Below, in pieces: positions 27,245-36,543 of a stretch of DNA of 64,000 bases. Each line of letters begins with the position of its first letter. The first letter of the stretch is position 1. The stretch is from the NCBI GenBank assembly GCA_905212975.1, contig CAJMGO010000003.1, positions 33,509 to 97,508 of the forward strand. Direction: 5' to 3'. This DNA comes from CAJMGO01 sp900557305. GTDB lineage: Bacteria; Bacillota_I; Bacilli_A; RF39; UBA660. Both the position numbers and the translations under genes were made by a program. Under the pieces are notes generated by a model. It saw only the letters and a program-made list of their open reading frames with translations. It was not told the origin of the DNA and made no database searches.

Positions 27245-28517
27245 TGTTAAAGGTGGTTATGATTTTTTGCCACAAGAAGAAAAAATTAGAAATTACATTA
27301 AAGAAACTTTAAAAGAAGTGTTTGAATTGTATGGATACTTTTCAATTGAAACACCAATAATAACATATTATGATATTTTAACTGATAAATATGATGATGA
27401 AAGTGATATATTAAAGGAAATATATAAATTAAGTGATCAAGGTGACAGAAAATTAGGTTTAAGATATGATTTGACTGTACCTTTTGCAAAATTTATTGCA
27501 TTAAATAAAAATAAAATTAAATATCCATTTAAAAGATATGAAATAGCTAAAGTGTTTAGAGATGGACCTGTAAAAACAGGAAGAGATAGGGAATTTACAC
27601 AATGTGATGTAGATGTCGTTGGTTTGGATGGACAGTTTGTTGAAGCAGAACTCTTAAGTCTATATAGAGATGCATTTAAAAGACTTGGAATAGATATTAT
27701 TATAAAATATAATAGTAGAAAATTAATGATGGGTTTGATGATTGAAAATGGGGTTTCTGAAGATATGATATCAATAGTTACAACTATTGTTGATAAAAAA
27801 GATAAATTATCAATTGATGAATTTGAAAATTTAATGCTAAAATATGGAATAAAAAAGAAAAATATTGATTCTTTAGCATCAACATTTAGTTTATCGTTAG
27901 ATGAATTAAATAGTAAGTATTTAAATAGTGATAATAAATTTATTAAAGATGGATTAAATGAATTGAATGAATTAAATACTTATATTGTGAATTTAGGGTT
28001 ACAAGAAATTTGTACTTTTTCACCATCACTAGCTCGCGGTCAAAATTATTATACTGGAAATGTTTTTGAAGTATATGAAAAAAATAATAAAATATCTGGT
28101 TCCATTGGTGGTGGTGGAAGATATGATAATATGATTACGAATTTTATTGATGATGGAAATTTATATCCTACTGTTGGTATAAGTTTTGGTTTATCTTCAA
28201 TATATGAATTATTAAAAGATGAGCAAAAAGTAAGTAATCAAGCTCAGATAGATATATTTATAATTTCAATGAATGAACCTGTTACATCACTAAAGGTAGC
28301 TTCTGAATTACGAAAATTAGGATATAAGGTTGAAATTGATACTAGTAATAAAAAAATAAAGAAACTTTTTGAATATGCGAATAAAGAAAATATAAAATAT
28401 GTTATTGTATTGGGTGAAGATGAAATTAAAAACGAAAAATTTAGAATAAAAGATATGTTTAACAAAAAAGAATATGAAATTGATATGAATGAAATTTCTA
28501 AAATTAATGATATATAA
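27231..28517 (+). CDS. hisS: Histidyl-tRNA synthetase
   Basis: This class II synthetase charges tRNA-His. It has 428 aa. It opens with KGGYDFLPQE (a KGTxDFLP-type variant), then LRYDLTVPFAKF, the motif-2 region YEIAKVFRDGPVKTGRDREF, FSPSLARGQNYYTGNVFEVY and the motif-3-like SGSIGGGGRYDNM. A C-terminal anticodon-binding domain (about 330-428) is present. No terminator is obvious after it. Confidence 0.92.
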   Translation: MKIANVKGGYDFLPQEEKIRNYIKETLKEVFELYGYFSIETPIITYYDILTDKYDDESDILKEIYKLSDQGDRKLGLRYDLTVPFAKFIALNKNKIKYPFKRYEIAKVFRDGPVKTGRDREFTQCDVDVVGLDGQFVEAELLSLYRDAFKRLGIDIIIKYNSRKLMMGLMIENGVSEDMISIVTTIVDKKDKLSIDEFENLMLKYGIKKKNIDSLASTFSLSLDELNSKYLNSDNKFIKDGLNELNELNTYIVNLGLQEICTFSPSLARGQNYYTGNVFEVYEKNNKISGSIGGGGRYDNMITNFIDDGNLYPTVGISFGLSSIYELLKDEQKVSNQAQIDIFIISMNEPVTSLKVASELRKLGYKVEIDTSNKKIKKLFEYANKENIKYVIVLGEDEIKNEKFRIKDMFNKKEYEIDMNEISKINDI

Positions 28518-28592
28518 GTAAGTGTTAATGCAGATTCAAAATTTATAAAGTAATTAGATAAATAATTTATTGTAAAAAAATGTTGAAAAAAC

Positions 28593-28621
28593 TTGTTTAA
28601 TGTTGATAAATAAGGTATACT
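28593..28621 (+). promoter_or_regulatory. Promoter of the esterase/acyltransferase/kinase operon
   Basis: TTGTTT (28593-28598) and TATACT (28616-28621) are 17 nt apart. A leader of about 55 nt follows before the first start codon. Confidence 0.65.
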
Positions 28622-28682
28622 GATGGTATGTAGTTGTAGTGTGTTGTTTGTAAATGAAGAAGAATAGTGTATGGTGATTAAT

Positions 28683-29588
28683 ATGAAAAAATATTATAAT
28701 AAGATTTCTTTTAAAAGCAGATTAATTAATTTTTTACTTAGATTTTCGAAAAGTAAACATATCTTTTCAGATGAAAATGAGACAAAAAGATATATAGAAA
28801 AAATTTCACTTAAAAAGTATAAGATTCCACAAAAGTTAGGTATGAAATTAGAAAAAAGTGATGGTATGACTGTTTACACATATAATGGAACAATAGAAAA
28901 AACAAAAGATAAAATTTTGCTATATATTCATGGTGGTTCATATATTGAAGAGGCAATATCTTATCAAGTTAAATTTGCTATAAATATTGCTAAAAAAACA
29001 AATTCAACATTAATTATGCCAATATACACTTTAGCACCTAAAGGTAATTATAAAACTATGTACGAATCGATTGACTCTTTATATAAAAAAATAAATAAAA
29101 AGCGTATAAACTTTTTGGGTGATTCAGCTGGTGGTGGTTTTGTACTATCATATGCAATGTATTTAAGAAATCGTAATATTAATCAACCACAAAATATTAT
29201 AATGATGTCTCCATGGCTAGATGTATCAATGTCTAATCCAGAATTGAAAGAATCAGAAAAAAAAGACGCAATAAGTGGCATTGCTGGAAATAAATATGCC
29301 GGAAAATTGTGGGCAGATAAATTAAATGTAAAAAATTATTTGGTAAGTCCTATATATGGAAATTTTAATGATTTGGGAAAAATGACAATAATATCTGGAG
29401 AAAAGGATATTTTAAAACCAGATTGTTTAAAACTTAGTAAAATTTTAGATGCTCAAACAATAAAAAATAATTATATTGAATATAAAGGTCAGGGCCATGA
29501 TTTTGGCGCCTATCCAACTAAAGAAGGAAAATTACTTATAAATGATATTGTTGAAATAATAAACAGAGGTGATATGGATGAAAAATGA
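28683..29588 (+). CDS. Alpha/beta hydrolase (HSL-type esterase/lipase)
   Basis: It has 301 aa from ATG 28683 (site GGTGAT). The oxyanion motif IHGGSYIEE (about residue 84), nucleophile elbow GDSAGGGF, acid in GEKDILKPD and the C-terminal His in GQGHDFGAYP make a complete catalytic set of the hormone-sensitive-lipase or acetyl-esterase family. The substrate is probably a short acyl or lipid ester. Its end overlaps the acyltransferase gene, which suggests joint lipid metabolism. Confidence 0.85.
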   Translation: MKKYYNKISFKSRLINFLLRFSKSKHIFSDENETKRYIEKISLKKYKIPQKLGMKLEKSDGMTVYTYNGTIEKTKDKILLYIHGGSYIEEAISYQVKFAINIAKKTNSTLIMPIYTLAPKGNYKTMYESIDSLYKKINKKRINFLGDSAGGGFVLSYAMYLRNRNINQPQNIIMMSPWLDVSMSNPELKESEKKDAISGIAGNKYAGKLWADKLNVKNYLVSPIYGNFNDLGKMTIISGEKDILKPDCLKLSKILDAQTIKNNYIEYKGQGHDFGAYPTKEGKLLINDIVEIINRGDMDEK

Positions 29589-30627
29589 AAATGATGAATT
29601 TAAACCTCTATCTTTTTTTGGAGAATTGTTATTAAAGAATAAAGAATTAAGTGATTATTATTTAAAAAAAAGAAAATATGAATTTGACAATGGAAAAAAT
29701 TTAAAAGGATTAAAATGGAGAGATAAATTGCATCCAATTTTACTTCAATTAATTAAATTAAATAGGAAGTATATACTAAAGCAAAATTTAACGATAATAA
29801 ATGATAAAAGGATTCAAACTGATAAACCTGTTATATATGCAATAACACATATAGGTGTATATGATTATCAAATAGTAAGTGAAGCTATTAGAGAACATCA
29901 GTATCCATTTGCAGGTGATCCTGAAACTTTGTATCGTTCGAGTGATGGTGTTGTTTTAGCACTTAATGGACTGATATACTGTGATACAAATTCAAAAGAA
30001 GACAGACATATAGCTTTAGAAACTTCAAAACAATTATTAAAAAATAATGAAAATTTATTAATATATCCGGAGGGAATTTGGAATTTATCACCAAATCTTT
30101 TAGCTTTACCTTTATTTCCTGGGATTATTAATATTGCATTAGAAACTGGTTGTGATATAATTCCTGTTGCTGTGGAACAATATGGTAAAGATTTTTATGT
30201 AAATATAGGGGAAAATTTTAAAGTTAATTCAATTGGTGATAATTTAGATGAAGCTAGTAGAAAAAAATATATAGAAGAACAAAAAAAAGAATTAAGAAAT
30301 TGCTTAGCATGTTTGAAATGGGAAATATATGAATCTAGGGGTGTTTTTATAAGAAAAAGTATGGGATCTTATGAAAAAGAGTTGAACGAATTTGTTGAAA
30401 ACAAATTGAATGAGTGGAAAAATCCTAAAACAAAGAAACAGTATTATGATATGAATATACTAAGAGAAAGAACTTTTAAAGAAAAATATATTTGTGCACC
30501 ATCAGATGCTTTTTCGTATATAAAAAATCTTAAAATTAATAAAAATAATGCATTTATTTTTAGAAAAGATATAAGTTTGCCAATTGAAATTCAAAGACAA
30601 ATAAAAGAAAAATTAAAAAGTAGGTGA
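29578..30627 (+). CDS. PlsC-type lysophospholipid acyltransferase
   Basis: It has 349 aa from ATG 29578 (GAGGTG six bases upstream), inside the last codons of the esterase gene. It has the acyltransferase motif HxxxxD in THIGVYDYQ and the glycerol-phosphate-binding YPEGIWNLS. The N-terminal 70 aa and a C-terminal region of about 130 aa are unusual for PlsC, and no strong membrane helix is seen. It may acylate a lysolipid or a lipid-linked product in concert with the esterase. Confidence 0.82.
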   Translation: MKNENDEFKPLSFFGELLLKNKELSDYYLKKRKYEFDNGKNLKGLKWRDKLHPILLQLIKLNRKYILKQNLTIINDKRIQTDKPVIYAITHIGVYDYQIVSEAIREHQYPFAGDPETLYRSSDGVVLALNGLIYCDTNSKEDRHIALETSKQLLKNNENLLIYPEGIWNLSPNLLALPLFPGIINIALETGCDIIPVAVEQYGKDFYVNIGENFKVNSIGDNLDEASRKKYIEEQKKELRNCLACLKWEIYESRGVFIRKSMGSYEKELNEFVENKLNEWKNPKTKKQYYDMNILRERTFKEKYICAPSDAFSYIKNLKINKNNAFIFRKDISLPIEIQRQIKEKLKSR

Positions 30628-30633
30628 TAAGTA

Positions 30634-32865
30634 ATGACTGCAATATTTTTTCCAATTGCTGCATTATTAATTGACATTTTAATAATAATAATGTTTTTTT
30701 CTAAAAAAAATATATCAAATAAAGAAACAAGAATATATTCTTATCTTTTAATCGTTAACTTTATTGAATGCGCTTTCAATGTTTTTGGAATAGCATACGT
30801 GATTTTACATGGTAATTTGGTTATTTTTGGCATATTACAAAAAGTAGATTTGGTTATGATTATAATTTGGGCATATTTGATGTTTGTTTATGTATATAAT
30901 ATATCGTGGTTTAAGGGTAAAAGGCATAACATAATCAAAAAAATCAGTATTTTGGTTGTTTTAGTGGCTTCTATTTTTACATTATGTTTACCTTGCATAC
31001 CTATTGTTGATGGAGATACTATAAATTCTGAAGGACTATCTCCAGATTGTGCTTACGTAGCTGTTATTTTGTTTGCTATTGGAATAATTATTTGCGTATT
31101 ATTTTCTATATTTAAAGAGAAGAAAAATATAAAAAATAAAAAATTTTTCCCTTTGTATTCATTGATTTTACTTGCTATTATTGGATTGATTTTAAGAAGC
31201 TTAATTCCATCTGTTGTTTTTGAACCATTTGTTATGAGTTATGTTATTTTAATAATGTATCATACAATAGAAAATCCAGATATGAAAATGATAGAACAAT
31301 TAAATATAGCTAAAGAGGATGCAGAAAAAGCAAATAGAGCTAAGACAGATTTTTTGAGTAGTATGTCACATGAAATAAGAACTCCATTAAATGCTATAGT
31401 AGGTTTTTCTGAATGTTTATTGCAAGCAGATGATTTATCAGAAGCAAAGGAAAATGCAGAAGATATAGTAGTGGCATCTAAAACATTACTTGAAATAGTT
31501 AATAGTATTTTGGATATTTCTAAAATAGAAGCAGGAAAAATAGAGATACATAATTCTAGTTATAAACCAAATGAATTGTTTAGTGAGATAGAGAGATTGA
31601 TAAGAGCTAGATTAGGAGATAAGGAGTTAGAATTTAGAGTATCTATTGCACCTGATATACCAGAGGTTTTATATGGAGATCATTCTAATATAAAGAAAGT
31701 TATAATTAATTTACTTACTAATGCATTAAAGTATACTGATCAAGGTTATTTTACATTTGAAGTAAAATGCATTAATAAAAATAAAATATGTCGTTTAATG
31801 ATAGATGTTAAAGATACAGGACGAGGAATAAAGAAAGAAAATTTAGATAAATTATTTACTAAGTTCCAAAGACTTGATGAAGATAGAAATACAACGATAG
31901 AGGGAACGGGATTAGGACTTGCCATAACTAAACAATTAGTGGAAATAATGGGAGGTAAAATAATAGTTCAATCACAATATGGAGAAGGTTCAAAATTTAG
32001 TGTTATATTGGATCAACAAATATCAAATGAAAATATTAATAGTGAAAATGTTATTGTTGTAGATAATTTAGATTTATCAGGTAAAAAAAAATTAGTAGTT
32101 GATGATAATAAATTAAATATAAAAGTAGCATCAAAAATATTATCTAAATATAATTTAAATATAGATAGTGCTGAAAGTGGAATGGAATGTCTTGAAAAGA
32201 TAAAAAATGGATCAAGTTATGATATCATATTTATGGATGACATGATGCCAAGAATGAATGGTGGAGAAACATTACTTAGATTAAAACAAATAGAAGGATT
32301 TAAAACACCCGTAATAGCGCTTACAGCTAATGCTATAAATGGAATGAAAGAGAAATATTTAAATCAAGGATTTAATGATTATCTATCAAAACCAATAGAA
32401 AAAGATGAATTACATCAAGTATTATGTAAGTATTTAAGAGATTCAAAAGAAGAAAAAAATGAAATAGAAAAAGAAGAAATAGTATATAAAGACTATAGTA
32501 ATAAAAAAGTATTAATAGTAGATGACAATAAAATGAATATAAAAGTAGCTTCTCATATAATGAAACCTTATAATTTTGAAATAGATGAAGCTTTAAGTGG
32601 AGAAGAATGCTTAAATATAATAAAAAATAAAGAGTATGATTTAATATTTATGGATTATATGATGCCTGATATGGATGGTATTGAAACATTAAAAAATTTA
32701 AAAAAGATAGAAGGGTTTAAAACACCTGTAATAGCTTTAACTGCAGATGCTGTAGTAGGAGCAAGAGAAAAGTTTTTAAAAGCAGGATTTGATGAATATG
32801 TATCAAAACCAATAATTAAAGAGAGTTTAAATAAAGCTATTGATATTGTTTTAAATAAAAATTAG
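30634..32865 (+). CDS. Hybrid sensor histidine kinase with two receiver domains
   Basis: It has 743 aa. About seven membrane helices (residues 5-215) form a sensor. HisKA has the phospho-acceptor His in SSMSHEIRTPLNAIVGF. The ATPase domain shows NLLTNALKYTD, DTGRGIK and GTGLGLAI. Two receiver domains follow, each with acidic pocket, Asp and Lys (IIFMDDMMPRMNG; LIFMDYMMPDMDG; both LSKP/VSKP-type). No DNA-binding output or partner regulator is in the window. It is 6 nt after the acyltransferase gene, so signal sensing and lipid editing are co-expressed. Confidence 0.92.
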   Translation: MTAIFFPIAALLIDILIIIMFFSKKNISNKETRIYSYLLIVNFIECAFNVFGIAYVILHGNLVIFGILQKVDLVMIIIWAYLMFVYVYNISWFKGKRHNIIKKISILVVLVASIFTLCLPCIPIVDGDTINSEGLSPDCAYVAVILFAIGIIICVLFSIFKEKKNIKNKKFFPLYSLILLAIIGLILRSLIPSVVFEPFVMSYVILIMYHTIENPDMKMIEQLNIAKEDAEKANRAKTDFLSSMSHEIRTPLNAIVGFSECLLQADDLSEAKENAEDIVVASKTLLEIVNSILDISKIEAGKIEIHNSSYKPNELFSEIERLIRARLGDKELEFRVSIAPDIPEVLYGDHSNIKKVIINLLTNALKYTDQGYFTFEVKCINKNKICRLMIDVKDTGRGIKKENLDKLFTKFQRLDEDRNTTIEGTGLGLAITKQLVEIMGGKIIVQSQYGEGSKFSVILDQQISNENINSENVIVVDNLDLSGKKKLVVDDNKLNIKVASKILSKYNLNIDSAESGMECLEKIKNGSSYDIIFMDDMMPRMNGGETLLRLKQIEGFKTPVIALTANAINGMKEKYLNQGFNDYLSKPIEKDELHQVLCKYLRDSKEEKNEIEKEEIVYKDYSNKKVLIVDDNKMNIKVASHIMKPYNFEIDEALSGEECLNIIKNKEYDLIFMDYMMPDMDGIETLKNLKKIEGFKTPVIALTADAVVGAREKFLKAGFDEYVSKPIIKESLNKAIDIVLNKN

Positions 32866-32890
32866 AGAAAAAATAACTCTAATTTTTTTG
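32857..32890 (+). terminator. Terminator of the kinase operon
   Basis: AAAATTAGAG (32857-32866) pairs with CTCTAATTTT (32877-32886) and ends in T7. Confidence 0.9.
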
Positions 32891-32932
32891 TAAATAAATT
32901 TAAAATGATAATGTTAAGATTAGAGTATTAAA

Positions 32933-32962
32933 TTGACTTAATTGTACATAATATGCTATAAT
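32933..32962 (+). promoter_or_regulatory. Sigma-A promoter of the LysM-G5-M23 gene
   Basis: TTGACT (32933-32938) and TATAAT (32957-32962) are 18 nt apart, with an extended -10 TGC. Confidence 0.8.
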
Positions 32963-32987
32963 TTTTATATTATGAAACGGTGATAAT

Positions 32988-34463
32988 ATGAAGAAATTTT
33001 TTTGTATATTTAGTACAATTTTGATTGCTGTAGCAACTTTTATTTTGTCTTATAATTATTTTAGTAATAAAAATCCTAATACATTTTATCAAGTGTATAT
33101 GAATGGTGAAGTAATTGGTGTTATAAAAAGTAAAAGTGAATTAGAAAAATATATTAATAATGAAAATAAAGAACTTCAAAAAAAATATGGTACAGATAAG
33201 GTTTATTCTCCAAATGGTTTATCTATTCAAAGAATAATGACTTATAATGGTAGTGTTGATAATGTAAAGAAAATATACAAAAAAATAGAAAAATTAAGTC
33301 CTTTTACTATAAGAGGATATCAGGTTAAGATAAATACTGATTATGTGGATGAATCTGATGGAAAAAATAAAGTAAAAACTGAAATTATTTATATTGTTAA
33401 TAAGGATGATTTAGAAAAATCTATTAATAGTGTTATTGAAACTTTTGTTGGAAAGGATAAATATAAGGCATATATTGATGATAATCAGGTTGAGATAACT
33501 GATATAGGTGAATATATTGATGATGTTTATTTAGATAATGATATTACAATAAAAGAAGCTAATATTCCTGTTACTGAGGTTATTTATTCTAATTCAGAGG
33601 ATTTAGCTCAATATTTATTATATGGTGGTAATACTGAAGAAAAAACTTATGTTATTAAAGAAGGAGATACTATTGAATCTGTTTCTTATGATAATCAAAT
33701 TAACCCTGAAGAATTTTTAATTTCTAATCCTTCTTTTACTTCTATAAATAATTTACTTTTTGTTGGACAATCTGTTATTATTAAACAAACTAATCCACAA
33801 ATTCAAGTTGTAGAAGAGAAAACTGTTGTAGAGGATCAGGTAGATCAATTTCAAACTATTGTTAAATATGATAATAATAAATATATTGGTGATGATGTTG
33901 TTGAACAAGAAGGTCAAAATGGTACAAATAGGGTTAATATGAAAATTAAATATATTAACAATTCAATAGCTTATATTAATACAATTAGTAAAAATGTTAT
34001 TACTCCAACTGTTGATAAGATTGTTGTATATGGTAATAAATATGCTTCAGCTGTTGGTAGTACTTCAATTTGGAAGTGGCCTTGTGATAGTCATTATATT
34101 ACATCTCATTTTGCAAGATTCCGTATTAATCCTGTAACTGGTCGACACGAAAGTCATCAAGCTACGGATATATATAATCCTTATAATTCTAGAATTTATG
34201 CAGCAAATAATGGTACTGTTGTAAAAGCTACGTGGCATTGGTCTTATGGAAATTATGTTGTTATAGATCATAATAATGGTTTTGCAACATTATATGCACA
34301 TATGAATAGTATAGCTGTTAAAGCTGGTCAAACAGTAAATAGGGGACAGGTTATTGGTTATGTTGGATCAACAGGTATTGCAACGGGACCTCACTTACAT
34401 TTTGAAGCAATAAAAACTTCAAATAATATGAAATTTGATGCTGAAACTTTAAGATATCAATAA
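32988..34463 (+). CDS. LysM-G5-M23 cell-wall endopeptidase
   Basis: It has 491 aa with an N-terminal membrane helix or signal (4-24). Residues 30-200 are an unrecognised region. A LysM module follows (about 220-265: YVIKEGDTIESVSYDNQI), then a G5 domain (about 275-350) and a C-terminal M23 zinc peptidase. The M23 metal residues are H and D of HQATD, plus the HLHFE motif, so it should be active on peptidoglycan crosslinks. The architecture fits a septal, growth or spore-engulfment wall hydrolase. The Shine-Dalgarno is GGTGAT. Confidence 0.9.
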   Translation: MKKFFCIFSTILIAVATFILSYNYFSNKNPNTFYQVYMNGEVIGVIKSKSELEKYINNENKELQKKYGTDKVYSPNGLSIQRIMTYNGSVDNVKKIYKKIEKLSPFTIRGYQVKINTDYVDESDGKNKVKTEIIYIVNKDDLEKSINSVIETFVGKDKYKAYIDDNQVEITDIGEYIDDVYLDNDITIKEANIPVTEVIYSNSEDLAQYLLYGGNTEEKTYVIKEGDTIESVSYDNQINPEEFLISNPSFTSINNLLFVGQSVIIKQTNPQIQVVEEKTVVEDQVDQFQTIVKYDNNKYIGDDVVEQEGQNGTNRVNMKIKYINNSIAYINTISKNVITPTVDKIVVYGNKYASAVGSTSIWKWPCDSHYITSHFARFRINPVTGRHESHQATDIYNPYNSRIYAANNGTVVKATWHWSYGNYVVIDHNNGFATLYAHMNSIAVKAGQTVNRGQVIGYVGSTGIATGPHLHFEAIKTSNNMKFDAETLRYQ

Positions 34464-34482
34464 AATGATATCTTTTTTTTAT
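34450..34482 (+). terminator. Terminator of the LysM-G5-M23 gene
   Basis: AAGATATCA pairs with TGATATCTT and leads into T8, overlapping the stop codon. Confidence 0.88.
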
Positions 34483-34509
34483 AAAAAAAATACGAGTTTT
34501 ACTCGTATT
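34483..34509 (-). terminator. Terminator of the convergent M23 gene
   Basis: AATACGAGT (34489-34497) and ACTCGTATT (34501-34509) form the stem. On the minus strand the U tract corresponds to the A run at 34483-34490. Confidence 0.88.
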
Positions 34510-35722
34510 AATATGCTGTTGTTCTTCCATAGAACCAACCAGATTTAGGTATGTTTATAAAATTTCTTGCATTAAATGATCTTGCTCTAAGTGTTGACCA
34601 AGAAGAGTAGTCAACTCCATATAAACCTGTTGCAACTTGGAAGTGTGAATGTGCTCCTGTTGTACAACCGTCCCAAGGAGTATATCCTGGAGCATTTGGA
34701 TTTCTTGGATTTCCTCCCATCAAACCTATAACTGTACTTGGTGTTACGACTTGATTTACTGATACGTATACTTGATATAAGTGCATATAAATTGTTGTAT
34801 ATGTAGCTCCTGTTTTTGTTTTATGGTGAATAAATACCATGTTACCACCACAACTACTTTTCCATGTAATACCTGATACAATTCCTGAACCAGATGCATA
34901 TACATTTACGTTTCCGCTCCATACTTCTGATGTTGACATATCTGTACCATAATGATAGCTACTACCTCTACCACCAAATTCACTTGTAACATAACCATTA
35001 ATTATTGGTCTAAAGAATTGAGTTGATGTTGGAAGTGTTGCTCTACCACATGATGCTATATCTTGATTGTCCTCACAACCTCTATCTTGATAAACTTGTA
35101 CTAATTCTTTTAAATATTTTATTTGTTCTTCAATATTTTGTCCTTCTTCTTTTGTTGTATCTAATTGTTTTCCTAATTTATTTAAATTTTCTTCTAATTC
35201 TTTTTGTTTATTTTGAAGTTCAATTTGTTTTTTATTTAATTCTTCAGTTTTTTTCTTATTCTCTTCTATAGTTTTATTATATTCGTCTATTAAGTTATTA
35301 TTGTATTTAGATAATTGTTCTGCTACAGCAGCTCTATATATAAAATCAGTAAAGTCTGCCGCACCAAATAAATATTCTAGATATTGTGAATCTCCGCTTG
35401 ATAATTGTGTAAAGTTAATTATTGATTTTATTTGAGTATTCTTTTTTTCTATTTCTTCATTTAACTTAATAATTTCATCATTTAAGTTTTTAACTTCAGT
35501 AGTAATATTTTCAATATCTTTTCTATTTTGAGTAATATTAGAATTTACTTGTTTTATTTGTTCTTCTGTTAATTGTTTTTGTTGATTATTTTGACCTAAA
35601 TTATTTTCTTCTTGTTTCAGTTCTTCTTTTAGTTGACCAAAAGTTTTAGCTTTTGTATTATAAGAAGCAGAGGTAAAAAGAAATAATGTAAGTAAAGTAA
35701 TAAATATTTTTTTACCTTTCAT
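34508..35722 (-). CDS. Coiled-coil M23 peptidase (PcsB/CwlO/EnvC-like)
   Basis: It has 404 aa. A signal peptide (1-27) is followed by a long Glu/Lys/Asn/Gln-rich coiled coil (about 30-215), a short Cys-containing hinge (RGCEDNQDIASCG), and a C-terminal M23 domain with HYGTD and HSHFQ metal motifs. FtsX-gated hydrolases such as PcsB and CwlO, and the activator EnvC, share this coiled-coil plus peptidase layout, and ftsEX is at 52361-53942. FtsEX control is therefore plausible but inferred. Convergent with the LysM-G5-M23 gene. Confidence 0.88.
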   Translation of the reverse strand: MKGKKIFITLLTLFLFTSASYNTKAKTFGQLKEELKQEENNLGQNNQQKQLTEEQIKQVNSNITQNRKDIENITTEVKNLNDEIIKLNEEIEKKNTQIKSIINFTQLSSGDSQYLEYLFGAADFTDFIYRAAVAEQLSKYNNNLIDEYNKTIEENKKKTEELNKKQIELQNKQKELEENLNKLGKQLDTTKEEGQNIEEQIKYLKELVQVYQDRGCEDNQDIASCGRATLPTSTQFFRPIINGYVTSEFGGRGSSYHYGTDMSTSEVWSGNVNVYASGSGIVSGITWKSSCGGNMVFIHHKTKTGATYTTIYMHLYQVYVSVNQVVTPSTVIGLMGGNPRNPNAPGYTPWDGCTTGAHSHFQVATGLYGVDYSSWSTLRARSFNARNFINIPKSGWFYGRTTAY

Positions 35723-35745
35723 TTTCTATACTCCTTTATGTTTCA

Positions 35746-35774
35746 ATTATAGCATATTAATTCCTTGTTTTCAA
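35746..35774 (-). promoter_or_regulatory. Sigma-A promoter of the coiled-coil M23 gene
   Basis: On the minus strand TTGAAA (35774-35769) and TATAAT (35751-35746) are 17 nt apart, with an extended -10 TGC. AAAGGAG follows before the start codon. Confidence 0.8.
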
Positions 35775-35799
35775 TTTACTTTTTTTGACAATGTAAATA

Positions 35800-35830
35800 A
35801 AATACGAGGAGTTATTTCTCTTCGTATTTT
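35800..35830 (-). terminator. Terminator of the CDP-alcohol-transferase-like gene
   Basis: AAATACGAGGAG (35800-35811) pairs with CTCTTCGTATTT (35818-35829), with slight mismatch. It overlaps the stop codon of the minus-strand gene. Confidence 0.75.
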
Positions 35831-36465
35831 TCTATTATATCTTCAATTTTTTTTATAGCTTTTGTTTTCATAATTTCATCTTCAATTATTTCATTTGTTT
35901 CATTCATTATTTTTTTATGAGCTGAATAATTATCAATTCCTATATCCTCTTTTTTATTATACATAATAAATAAATTTATATAATATATAGAAACTATTAA
36001 AGAAAGGTTTAGTGTTAAAAAACTAAATCCATATACTAAGTTTGTTTGTTTAATAAAATAGGTAATTAAACATAATATAATTATATTTATTCTATTTTTT
36101 TTATCTATTTCTAGTATTGTGAGTTCATATTTAATAGTTATAATAATAATTATTATAAGGTTTATAAATTGTATTATTGAAATAGGAATAAATAGAGTAT
36201 TTTTTTTGATAAAGCTTATGCATATTCCAGTTAAAAAAGCTATATTTGATATTTCATCTATATTTTTACTTAATTTTGTTTTTGTATAGAATTTATTTGC
36301 TATTTTATCATCTAATATATTTGTTAAATAACCAATTATAATTAAAATAATACAAATAATATTTTTATTATTTAAATTTAGTATTATTATAAATGGTATA
36401 AGTAATATTCTTATTATTGATATTAATATTGGTAATATTATTTTAATTCTTGTTTTAAATTTCAT
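35812..36465 (-). CDS. CDP-alcohol phosphatidyltransferase-like membrane protein, degenerate motif
   Basis: It has 217 aa with about five or six membrane helices. The helix plus loop at residues 45-75 (YLTNILDDKIANKFYTKTKL) looks like the start of the CDP-alcohol phosphotransferase motif DGxxAR(x8)GxxxDxxxD. Here the Gly after the first Asp, the Arg and the final Asp are replaced, leaving NIDEISN at the end. It may be a diverged family member without transferase activity, or act on another substrate. The C-terminal 50 aa are charged. It lies on the minus strand upstream of the M23 gene but is separated from it by a terminator. Confidence 0.6.
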   Translation of the reverse strand: MKFKTRIKIILPILISIIRILLIPFIIILNLNNKNIICIILIIIGYLTNILDDKIANKFYTKTKLSKNIDEISNIAFLTGICISFIKKNTLFIPISIIQFINLIIIIIITIKYELTILEIDKKNRINIIILCLITYFIKQTNLVYGFSFLTLNLSLIVSIYYINLFIMYNKKEDIGIDNYSAHKKIMNETNEIIEDEIMKTKAIKKIEDIIEKYEEK

Positions 36466-36512
36466 ATATTTCTCCTTTAATCATATAATTTAGTGTATTA
36501 TTATTAATACAT

Positions 36513-36539
36513 GAAAAACTATAGTGTTTATAGTTTTTC
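36513..36539 (-). terminator. Bidirectional hairpin between two minus-strand genes
   Basis: GAAAAACTATA (36513-36523) is the exact complement of TATAGTTTTTC (36529-36539). The minus-strand U5 supports termination after the gene at 36544-37032. Confidence 0.75.
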
Positions 36540-36543
36540 TTTT

